Assembly (NCBI GenBank): GCA_016879935.1
Contig: JAACJQ010000420.1
Coordinates: 39,120-103,119, forward strand
Source: Archangiaceae bacterium
GTDB lineage: Bacteria; Myxococcota; Myxococcia; Myxococcales; Myxococcaceae
Direction: 5' to 3'
DNA length: 64,000 nucleotides
The notes beneath the pieces are model-generated. The model saw nothing but the letters and a program-made list of their open reading frames with translations, did not search any database and had not been told where the DNA came from. Both the position numbers and the translations under genes were made by a program. Positions 7,827 to 16,145 of the stretch are shown here, piece by piece; the first letter of the stretch is position 1, and every line of letters starts with the position of its first letter.

Positions 7827-10800
7827 TTGGACAAGAACAAGATCATCGAGGCCGCCGGCAAGCTCGTCGCCAAAGGCGCCTACGACAAAGCGATCAAGGA
7901 GTACCAAAAGATCCTGGAGGTCGATCCGAAGGACGTTCGGATTCTCCAGAAGATGGGAGAGCTGTACCAGAAGAAGAACGACAACGCGCAGGCCGCCACG
8001 TTCATCATGAAGGTGGCCGAGAGCTACGCGAAAGACGGCTTCTTCCTGAAGGCGGTCGCTCAGTACAAGCAGGTGCTCAAGCTCGACCCCACGCTCATCG
8101 ACATCAACGTGCAGCTCGCCGAACTGCATCAGCAGTTGCAGCTGATGGGCGAGGCGATGGCGTACTACCAGATCGTCGCCAACCACTACGACAAGCAGGG
8201 CGACGTGAAGAAGTCGCTCGACGTCTTGCGCAAGATGGTCGACCTCGACCCCGACAACGTGCAGTCGAGGGTGAAGCTCGCTGATCTCTACATTCGCGAG
8301 CGCATGAACGACGAGGCGAGCGGCGAGCTGCAGCGCGCGGCCGAGCACCTCAAGCGGCAGAACCGCATCGACGACTACCTGCGCGTCGCCGAGAAGATTA
8401 GCGCACTCAAGCCCGACGATCTGCAGTTGGCGCGTGAGCTCGCCGAGATCTACCTGCAGCGCAACGATCAGAAGCGCGCGCTCGCGAAGCTGCAGGTCTG
8501 CTTCAAGGCCGACCCGCGCGACATCGACACGCTGCGCCTGCTTGCCGTCGCGTTTCAGGGGCTGGGCCAGACCTCGAAGACGATCAGCGTCTACAAAGAG
8601 CTCGCGCGCGCCTACGCCGACCGCGGCCAGACGCAGGAGTCGGAAGACACCTGGAACCAGGTCGCGCAGCTCGACCCGAACGACCCTGACGTGCAGGCGC
8701 GGGCGCCGCAGCAGGCCGAGCCGGTCGCGACGATTCCGATGCCGGTGGCAGCGCCAGCTCGCACGGGCAACACGGGAGCGGCACAGGCGTACGTTCCTGC
8801 GGCGACGGCGGCGATGCCAGCGCACCAGCCGCGCCCCCAGACCGCGCAGCAGCCGGTCTACGCGCCAGCCGCCACCACCACCACGCCCGCCGCGAAGCCG
8901 CGCGCCGACTCACTCGGCAAGCTGCTGACCGAGACCGACGTCTACGTGAAGTACGGGCTGCACGACAAAGCGCTCGAGCACCTGCGCAAGATCTTCGGGG
9001 TCGAGCCCGAGAACATCGACGCGCACGAGAAGGCCTACGCGATCTACGTCGCGTCGAACAACCACGCGCAGGCGGCCGAGCAGCTGCTCAACGTGCTGCG
9101 TCTGCACACGCGCATCGGTGACAAGGAGCGCGCCCAGCCGTACCTCACGACGATTCTGCAGCAGAACCCGGGGCACCCAGAGGTTCCGGTGTTCCTCCAG
9201 GCGCTGCGACTCGAGGGCGGCACTGCGGCGGTCGAGGAGCACGCGCCGCAGGGTGAAGTTCCGGAAGACGCGATTCTGGTCGATTCGAGCGACGACGAAG
9301 TGATCGTCGCCGACGAGACGGGTGACGAGCCCATCAGCGCCGAGGTGGCGATCTCGTCGGAAGAGCCGATCGAGGCGCCCGAGTTCGTGCCCGACGAGAT
9401 GGCGATCGCGCCCGATGACGCAGCGGCTGCGGCGTCGGTCGAGGTCGATCCTCCGCCTGTCGCAGACGAGTACATCGAGTCGGCGCCCGTGGTGGCCGAC
9501 GACGAGGGCTTCGAGCCGCCCACCAGCTCGATGTCGTTCGACGAGGAGCCGCGCACCGGCGAGTTCGAGGCCGTCAACGCGCAGCAGCTCGAACAGGCGG
9601 ACCCCTTCGCCGAGCCCGGCCCCGACCCGTTCGCCGAGCCTGCTCCTGACCCGTTCGCGCAGAACGATCAGGAAGACGAAGGCCCGACCGCAGGCACGGG
9701 CATCAAGGTGCAGCAGCCCGTGACGCAGCCGACGCAGGCCGCACTCACCGCCGCGACCCGCCAGACGGCCGCCTTCGTTCCGCCTGCCGCGCTTGGCGAC
9801 GACGAGCACGAAGCGCCGACGCGCGCGATGAAGGCGATCGACCCGTCGTTGCTCAAGACGGCCAGCGGCTACCGCTCCCCGGTCGCAGCGCGCCCGGCGC
9901 TGGAGGTCGAAGACGTACCCGCGCCGGCGCCCAGCTCGACGATGGCGGAAGAAGAGTTCGCGCCGCTCACGCCTGCGCCCGCCGCAGAGGAGTTCGTCGA
10001 GCCTCCACCCGAAGACGAACCCGCGTCGGAGGAGTGCGACGAAGCGACGTTCTTCATCGAGCAGGGCTTGTACGACGAGGCCCGCGAGATTCTCGAGACG
10101 GTGCTCATCGCATACCCCGAGCACCAGCGCGCCGCGCAGCTGCTGGCGCAGGTCGATGCTGGCCAGAACGGCGGCGCCGTGCAGATGTCGGAGCCCGCGA
10201 CCGGCGAGTCGGAGTCGTCGCCCGCGAACGGTGAGTCGCGTGACGCGTTCGATCTCGCGCAGGAGCTGGCCGACGAGCTCGGCGACTTCGGCGGCGAGCA
10301 GGAAGCGCCCGCGGCTCCCTCGAGCGGCGATGACGACTACCAGGTGTCGGTCGAAGAGGTCTTCGCCGAGTTCAAGAAGGGGCTCGAGAAGGTCGTCAAA
10401 CCCGAAGACGTCGACACGCACTACGACCTGGGCATCGCCTACAAGGAGATGGGCCTGATGGACGACGCGATCAGCGAGTTCACGATCGCGCGCAAGGGCT
10501 GCATCGGGAAGAAGAAGGAGATCGACTGCCTGACCATGGCGGGCCTGCTTCAGGTGATGAAGGGCGACTTCCCCATGGCCATCGACGCGTTCCTGCAGGC
10601 GCTCACCAGCGAGCACGCGACGGGCGAGGTCGAGAAGGCCACGCGCTTCGAGCTGGCCGCGGCCTACGAAGGCAGCGGGCAGGCGGGGCGCGCCCTCAAC
10701 CAGTACCTCAAGGTGCAGGCGAGCGACCCGTCGTACCGCGACGTCGGAGCGATCGTCGATCGGCTCTCGGCCATCGCGGTGCCCGAAGAAGATCCTCCGT

Positions 10801-10877
10801 CGGGTGGTGGGGCGCCGCCGCCGAAGAAGGGCGGGCCGTCGGGTGCAGGGCCTTCACGCAAGGTTGGCTACGTCTGA
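7827..10877 (+). CDS. sgmX: SgmX-like TPR protein (type IV pilus / MglA polarity factor)
   Basis: 1016 residues from a TTG start (product begins MDKNKIIEAAGKLVAKGAY); no better start exists in this frame because the TPRs begin almost at once. Layout: N-terminal TPR block (about 12-295), Ala/Pro linker (about 297-360), a second TPR block (361-458), a long acidic disordered region (about 465-730), and C-terminal TPRs (about 735-780 and 843-990). This tripartite plan and the position after accC match M. xanthus SgmX. There, as I recall, the C-terminal TPRs bind MglA-GTP at the leading pole, the middle region binds FrzS, and the N-terminal part stimulates pilus extension. The orthology is by architecture and synteny, not alignment. 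Upstream, an imperfect hairpin and T-rich stretch at about 7755-7800 may attenuate read-through from accC. Confidence 0.82.
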   Translation: MDKNKIIEAAGKLVAKGAYDKAIKEYQKILEVDPKDVRILQKMGELYQKKNDNAQAATFIMKVAESYAKDGFFLKAVAQYKQVLKLDPTLIDINVQLAELHQQLQLMGEAMAYYQIVANHYDKQGDVKKSLDVLRKMVDLDPDNVQSRVKLADLYIRERMNDEASGELQRAAEHLKRQNRIDDYLRVAEKISALKPDDLQLARELAEIYLQRNDQKRALAKLQVCFKADPRDIDTLRLLAVAFQGLGQTSKTISVYKELARAYADRGQTQESEDTWNQVAQLDPNDPDVQARAPQQAEPVATIPMPVAAPARTGNTGAAQAYVPAATAAMPAHQPRPQTAQQPVYAPAATTTTPAAKPRADSLGKLLTETDVYVKYGLHDKALEHLRKIFGVEPENIDAHEKAYAIYVASNNHAQAAEQLLNVLRLHTRIGDKERAQPYLTTILQQNPGHPEVPVFLQALRLEGGTAAVEEHAPQGEVPEDAILVDSSDDEVIVADETGDEPISAEVAISSEEPIEAPEFVPDEMAIAPDDAAAAASVEVDPPPVADEYIESAPVVADDEGFEPPTSSMSFDEEPRTGEFEAVNAQQLEQADPFAEPGPDPFAEPAPDPFAQNDQEDEGPTAGTGIKVQQPVTQPTQAALTAATRQTAAFVPPAALGDDEHEAPTRAMKAIDPSLLKTASGYRSPVAARPALEVEDVPAPAPSSTMAEEEFAPLTPAPAAEEFVEPPPEDEPASEECDEATFFIEQGLYDEAREILETVLIAYPEHQRAAQLLAQVDAGQNGGAVQMSEPATGESESSPANGESRDAFDLAQELADELGDFGGEQEAPAAPSSGDDDYQVSVEEVFAEFKKGLEKVVKPEDVDTHYDLGIAYKEMGLMDDAISEFTIARKGCIGKKKEIDCLTMAGLLQVMKGDFPMAIDAFLQALTSEHATGEVEKATRFELAAAYEGSGQAGRALNQYLKVQASDPSYRDVGAIVDRLSAIAVPEEDPPSGGGAPPPKKGGPSGAGPSRKVGYV

Positions 10878-10886
10878 GGCGGGCAC

Positions 10887-12230
10887 ATGAGCTACCTCGA
10901 CCACTTCGGATTGACGGCTGAACCCTTCAGCAACGCGCCCGTCAGCCGCTTCTATTTCAACGCGCCCCAGCATCAGCAGGCGCTGACGCGACTGCTCTAC
11001 GCCGTCAGCTCGATGAAGGGCCTCGCGGTGCTCGTCGGTGACATCGGCGCGGGCAAGACGACGCTCGCCCGGCGCATGCTCGATTCGCTGCCCGAGGAGG
11101 AATACGAGGCTGCGCTGCTGGTCATCATCCACTCCGGCATCACCGCGAGCTGGATTCTGCGTCGCATCGCCCTGCAACTCGGCGTCGAGAACCCCGCGCA
11201 AGAGAAGCTCGCCCTGCTCAGCCAGCTCTACCAGCGGCTGTTGCAGATCTACGAGCAGGGCCGCAAGGCCGTGGTGCTGATCGACGAAGCGCAGATGCTC
11301 GAGACGCGTGAGCTGATGGAGGAGTTCCGCGGTCTGCTCAACCTCGAGGTGCCCGAGCGCAAGCTGATCAGCTTCGTCTTCTTCGGCCTGCCCGAGATCG
11401 AGAAGAACCTGAAGCTCGACCCGCCGCTCGCCCAGCGCGTGGCCATGCGCTACCGCCTCGAGCCCTTCAACGCCGAGTCGACCGAGGCGTACATCAAGCA
11501 CCGCATGCGGCTCGCGGGCAGCCCGCGGTCTCCGTTCACGAGCGATGCGATGGAGGCCGTGCACCGCCGCGCCTCGGGCACGCCGCGTGTCATCAACACG
11601 CTCTGCGACAACGCGCTGTTCGAGGCGTTTCTGGCCCGAAGCCAGGAGATCAAGGCGAGCCTCATCGAGCAGATCGCCGACAACCTCGGGCTCGAGACGG
11701 GCAAGAACGTGGCTGTCGAAGCGACCGCGCCTGCAGCCGGGAGCACCGTGGCTGCCGCGCCTGCGCCCGCCTCGTTTCAGCCGTCGCCGGGTATTCCCAG
11801 CGCCATTCGGCGTGACCCCGAAGCTGCCGTCGAGGGCGGCATGACGGTGACCGCGACGGTGCAGGGGGGCTCGGTGGCCGTCGTCGCGCCGAAGCCGAAC
11901 CCGGTGATCGCTTCGCCGCCCACGAGCACCCAGAGCTTCGTGCCCCGAACCAGCGCCTCTGGTGTGGCAGCCGCCCCGGCCATTCAGCCGGTGGTGCCGC
12001 GCGCCTCGAGCCCTTCGAACGTGACCCCACCGATGCCGCCCACGGTAGCTCCGGTGGTCGCCGTCGAGCCGGCAGGGCACATCGAAGACGCGGTGATCGT
12101 TCCACCGACGCCCCCGCCTCCGCCTGCACCGACAGAAACGAACACCAGCGTGCCGCCTGCGTCGAAGCCGCGCACGGGAGTCGATCTCGCGGAGATCGAT
12201 CGCTACCTCGAGGGACTCGGCAAGCTGTAG
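10887..12230 (+). CDS. ExeA/GspA-like AAA ATPase with proline-rich tail
   Basis: 447 residues. It starts with the family signature SYLDHFGLTAEPFSNAP, then Walker A GDIGAGKTT near residue 50-58 and Walker B VVLIDEAQ near 130, with sensor and arginine-finger regions (ASGTPRVINTLCDNAL) to about 265. Residues about 275-430 are a Pro/Ala/Val-rich disordered tail with a run of prolines, ending in a short helix (GVDLAEIDRYLEGLGKL). ExeA/GspA proteins help assemble type II secretin through peptidoglycan, usually via a C-terminal peptidoglycan-binding domain that is absent here, and no membrane helix is evident. It follows the SgmX-like gene by 9 bp, so a link to pilus or secretin assembly is plausible but unproven. 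Confidence 0.82.
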   Translation: MSYLDHFGLTAEPFSNAPVSRFYFNAPQHQQALTRLLYAVSSMKGLAVLVGDIGAGKTTLARRMLDSLPEEEYEAALLVIIHSGITASWILRRIALQLGVENPAQEKLALLSQLYQRLLQIYEQGRKAVVLIDEAQMLETRELMEEFRGLLNLEVPERKLISFVFFGLPEIEKNLKLDPPLAQRVAMRYRLEPFNAESTEAYIKHRMRLAGSPRSPFTSDAMEAVHRRASGTPRVINTLCDNALFEAFLARSQEIKASLIEQIADNLGLETGKNVAVEATAPAAGSTVAAAPAPASFQPSPGIPSAIRRDPEAAVEGGMTVTATVQGGSVAVVAPKPNPVIASPPTSTQSFVPRTSASGVAAAPAIQPVVPRASSPSNVTPPMPPTVAPVVAVEPAGHIEDAVIVPPTPPPPPAPTETNTSVPPASKPRTGVDLAEIDRYLEGLGKL

Positions 12231-12248
12231 CCGGGGTTATTTCGAAGG

Positions 12249-15200
12249 GTGAAGCCGATGATCCGTTGGCGACGAGGACGGCTGGTGCTCGCCATCGTGG
12301 CGCTGTGCCTGTTCGTGCTCGCGCTGGTGTTGCGGTCGGAACGGGCGGGCGCCTGGGTCTGCGGGCAGGTTCGTGAGCGGGCGCCCGAAGCCATCGGCAT
12401 GGGTGTGCGCATCGATCGCTGCGTCATCGACCCGCTGACGGCTTCGGTGGAGCTGCACGACGTGGCGGTGGGCCCCGAGTCGAAGCCGCTCCTCACCGCC
12501 GAGCTCGCATCGGTCTCGCTCGCCGGCTTCTTCCCAGGAGGCGTCTCGCTGCAGGACGTGACGGTGATTCGGCCGAACGTCGAGGTCGACGTTCCGGAAC
12601 AGCAGGGCCCTTCAGGTGGTGGTTGCCCGCTCGACGTGCTGGCGAAGGTGCGGGTCGGCAAGCTCGAGCTGCAGGACGGCACGGTGACGCTGCGGCTCCC
12701 CGCTGGCCGCTCGCTGCACGTCGATGGGCTCGAGGTGCACGCGAAGGTGGGCCGGCGGAACAGCGAGGTCGAGGCGTCGCTGCGGCATGGCGTGGTGACG
12801 CTCGACGAGACGCACCGGCTCACCATCGGCCGTGTCAGCGCCGAAGCGACGCTCGACGCCGAGGAGCAGGTGCTCGAGCTGCAGAAGACCGAGCTCTCGC
12901 TCGAGGGCATCAACTTCAGCGGCTCGGGTGAGCTTCGCGAACTCTGCAAGCCCACCCCCGAGCTCGACGCGAATGGGCAGCTCTTCGTTCCGCTCACGGC
13001 GCTCACCAGGCTGGGGCTGCCGCTCCCGACGCCGTCTGGGCAGGTGTGGGCGCGCGTGTCGGCCGCGGGGCCGGTGACGGCGCCGTCGATTCGAGCCGAG
13101 CTGCGCGCGAGTCAGGTCGTGCTCGGTGAGTTCACGCCCGGCGACTTCTCGGCGCAGCTCACGTTCGCTGACGGCGTCGCGCACCTCGACGACTTCACGA
13201 CGGCGGCGGGCGATGGCGAGATTCGGGTCTCGGGTGAGGTGAAGCTGAGCGAGGGCTTCCCCGTGAAGGCGAAGATCGTCACGCGTGAGGCGTCGCTGGC
13301 GCGGGTGCTCGCGCGGGCCAGCGTCACGGGGGCGTGGGTCGATTTTCCCGCGACGATCACGGGAGAGGTGACAGGGCACCTCCTGCCAACCGTCTCGCTC
13401 TCGGGGCCCATCGACTTCGCTGCCGGCAAGTTCTTGCTCGCGTCACGCGCGTACGACGCTCCGAAGGCGAGCGGCACCGACATTCTCGCGTTCTCGGGAG
13501 CGCGCGGCACGTTCACCCTCGGCGTCACGCCCAGCGCCGTCACCTTCGAAGACATCGCGCTCGCGGTGGGCGCTCAGGGGCACACGAAGGTGGGCGGGCT
13601 GGTGAAGCTCGGCATCACCGATCACGGCCTCGACCTCGACATCACGGCCAACGCGTCGGCGATCGATCTCTCCGACTTCGGACACATCTCGGAGCTGCCC
13701 TGGTCGGGCACGGGCAGCGCGACGGTGACGGTGAAGGGCCCCTCGGGGAAGGTGGTGATCGCGGGCCAGACCTCGCTGCGCGACTTCAAGTTCGCGGGCT
13801 ATTCGCTGGGCGTGGTGCAGAGCCCGGTTCGCTACGAGGGCGACACGCTGAGCTTCGACGGCCTCGTCGCGCAGAAGGGGCGAACCCAGCTCTTCGGAGA
13901 CATCGGCCTCGACTTCCTCGACTCGGGGCTCCACACACGCGCGTCGGTGCAGCTGCCAGACGGCCGCGTGGAGGACATCGTCGATCTCCTCGTCGACCTC
14001 TCGCCCTCGATGCAGAACCTGCAGGAGGTGCTCGTCGGGCGCGTCTCGATGGTGGCGGCCATCGACTCTCCGGCGAAGCAGCTGGCGGGCGTGCTCGCGG
14101 TTCGCGTCGGTGACGTCGCGTACTTCGATCGCCGCTTCGGTGGCGCCAGCCTGATTCTGCGCTTCGAAGACGGAGATCGCCTGGTGCTCGAGCCGACGAT
14201 CTTCGAAGGGCCAGCCGGGCGGCTCGCGGTCGACGGCACGTGGGACTTCGACGGGCCGCTCGACTACCGCATCGCCTGGGACGAGGGCTCGCTCGCCGAG
14301 GCGGTCGACCCTGCGGGCAAGAAGGGCCTTGCCTTGACGGCGCCGCTGACCGGCCGCTTCGTGGTGGGAGGGACGACCGACCTCTACCAGGTGAAGGGCA
14401 CGCTGCGCTCCGACGAGGTGAAGTGGAAGGGGCAGCGGCTTGGGCCGATGGACCTCGGCCTCACGCTGCTCGGGCGCGATCTCACCGTGACGGGGCAGGT
14501 GGTGACGGGGGTGACGGGCCGGCTCGCGCTCGCGATGCGCAACGAGTGGCCATACGACTCGACGTTCCAGGTCGACCTGCCCGATCTCTCTCCGTTCCTG
14601 CCGGCGTCGGCGAAGGGCCTCTCGGTCGGTTTGGCAGGGGCCGTGACGGCGGTGGGGCCGATGCGCGACTTCGGGCAGACGAAGGCTGTCGCCTACCTCG
14701 AGCGCCTGGCGGTCGCGCGGGGAGACGTCTCGGCGACGAACGTGGGGCCGGCCGAGCTCGGCTGGAACGCGGGCGCGATTCAGGTGAAGGCGCTGGCGAT
14801 GAAGGGCGCGACGACCGAGGTCAGCGCCGAGGGCTCGTGGGGCCCGTCGCGCATCGATCTGCGTACGCGCGGCGCTGTCGACCTGCGGCTGCTCAGCACC
14901 TTCGTGCCCGACATCGAGCGCACGTCAGGGCGAATCGACTTCACGGCTGCCTTCGGTGGGCTCGTGTCTGCGCCCACCGTCATCGGGAGCGCCGATCTCG
15001 TCGACGCCCGCCTCGCCCTCAAAGGGCAGGACCTCGCCATTCGTTCGCTCTCGGGCCACGCCGACTTCTCAGAGTCGCGCATCGTCATCCAGGACGTGAA
15101 TGGCTTCTTGAACGACGGGCGGCTCAAGGCCCGCGGTGACGTGCGCGTCGACAAGCTCTCGCTGGGGGCCATGGAGCTGCAGTTCGATCTCGAAGACGTG

Positions 15201-16145
15201 ACGGTGCAGGTGCGGCCGCAGGTGCCAGCGACGCTGTCGGGGGCGCTGCTGTTCTCGTCACGGGGAGGCAGCTCGCCGTACCAGCTCTCGGGCGCCATCG
15301 ACGTGGTGAAGCTGCGCTACACCGAACCGCTGTCACTCGAGACGTTGCTCGAGAGCGCGCGCAAGCGGCCAGTGCCCTCCGACGAACAACCCTCGGAGTG
15401 GCTGCGGCTCGACGTCGACATCGCGGCGGGCAACGACGTGCGCATCGAGAACAACCTCGCGCGCGCACGCTTCCTCGGGAAGTTGAAGCTCGCGGGCACC
15501 AACGTGAAGCCGGTGCTCGTCGGCTCGGTCGAAGCGGCGCAGGGCGCCCAGGCCTTCTTCCGCAACAACGTCTTCACCGTCGGCCGCGCGGTGCTCCAGT
15601 TCAACGGCCTGTGGCCCACCTTCGACTTCTCGGCGCAGACGGTGGTGCGCGAGTTCCTCGTGAACGTGAAGGCGTTCGGGCGCTTCGAAGACCCCCGGGT
15701 GTCGCTCACCGCCGAGCCCGCGCTCTCGGAGGCCGACGTCGTCTCGTTGCTCACCCTCGGCGTGACGACGCGCGAACGCTTCGCCGGTGAAGCAGGCGCA
15801 GGGCTCGCGGCAGAGGCGCTGCTCTCTGCCACCGGGCTCGATCGCCAGGTGCAGAAGTTCCTCTCGCAGAACGTGGGCCTCAAGGATCAACAGGTGCGGC
15901 TCACCACCACCTTCAACGAAGCCACCGGCATCGCCGAGCCGTCGGTGACGTGGGAGTCGAAGGTGGTGACCGACAACCTGAAGGTAGGCGTCACGCAGCC
16001 GGTGACGGGCAAGGGCACGAAGGCGCAGGCGGAGTATCGCTTCAACCAGAGCGTCTCGGCCCGCGCGCAGTGGGACAACCAGAACCAGAACACCACCGTC
16101 GGCAACCCCGGCGTCGACTTGCGGTTCCGCTTCGAATGGGAATGA
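12249..16145 (+). CDS. tamB: TamB-like translocation and assembly / AsmA-like protein
   Basis: 1298 residues. One N-terminal membrane helix (LVLAIVALCLFVLALVL, about 12-28) anchors a long periplasmic region rich in beta strands and Gly/Asp, as expected for the hydrophobic-groove (Chorein-like) fold. The C-terminal TamB/DUF490 region contains FRNNVFTVGRAVLQFNGLWPTF and DPRVSLTAEPALSEADVVSLLTLG. TamB family members bridge inner and outer membranes, with roles in autotransporter insertion and phospholipid transport. Its stop overlaps the start of the Omp85 gene (ATGA), which supports a working pair. GTG start; ATG 12258 is an alternative. Confidence 0.9.
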   Translation: MKPMIRWRRGRLVLAIVALCLFVLALVLRSERAGAWVCGQVRERAPEAIGMGVRIDRCVIDPLTASVELHDVAVGPESKPLLTAELASVSLAGFFPGGVSLQDVTVIRPNVEVDVPEQQGPSGGGCPLDVLAKVRVGKLELQDGTVTLRLPAGRSLHVDGLEVHAKVGRRNSEVEASLRHGVVTLDETHRLTIGRVSAEATLDAEEQVLELQKTELSLEGINFSGSGELRELCKPTPELDANGQLFVPLTALTRLGLPLPTPSGQVWARVSAAGPVTAPSIRAELRASQVVLGEFTPGDFSAQLTFADGVAHLDDFTTAAGDGEIRVSGEVKLSEGFPVKAKIVTREASLARVLARASVTGAWVDFPATITGEVTGHLLPTVSLSGPIDFAAGKFLLASRAYDAPKASGTDILAFSGARGTFTLGVTPSAVTFEDIALAVGAQGHTKVGGLVKLGITDHGLDLDITANASAIDLSDFGHISELPWSGTGSATVTVKGPSGKVVIAGQTSLRDFKFAGYSLGVVQSPVRYEGDTLSFDGLVAQKGRTQLFGDIGLDFLDSGLHTRASVQLPDGRVEDIVDLLVDLSPSMQNLQEVLVGRVSMVAAIDSPAKQLAGVLAVRVGDVAYFDRRFGGASLILRFEDGDRLVLEPTIFEGPAGRLAVDGTWDFDGPLDYRIAWDEGSLAEAVDPAGKKGLALTAPLTGRFVVGGTTDLYQVKGTLRSDEVKWKGQRLGPMDLGLTLLGRDLTVTGQVVTGVTGRLALAMRNEWPYDSTFQVDLPDLSPFLPASAKGLSVGLAGAVTAVGPMRDFGQTKAVAYLERLAVARGDVSATNVGPAELGWNAGAIQVKALAMKGATTEVSAEGSWGPSRIDLRTRGAVDLRLLSTFVPDIERTSGRIDFTAAFGGLVSAPTVIGSADLVDARLALKGQDLAIRSLSGHADFSESRIVIQDVNGFLNDGRLKARGDVRVDKLSLGAMELQFDLEDVTVQVRPQVPATLSGALLFSSRGGSSPYQLSGAIDVVKLRYTEPLSLETLLESARKRPVPSDEQPSEWLRLDVDIAAGNDVRIENNLARARFLGKLKLAGTNVKPVLVGSVEAAQGAQAFFRNNVFTVGRAVLQFNGLWPTFDFSAQTVVREFLVNVKAFGRFEDPRVSLTAEPALSEADVVSLLTLGVTTRERFAGEAGAGLAAEALLSATGLDRQVQKFLSQNVGLKDQQVRLTTTFNEATGIAEPSVTWESKVVTDNLKVGVTQPVTGKGTKAQAEYRFNQSVSARAQWDNQNQNTTVGNPGVDLRFRFEWE

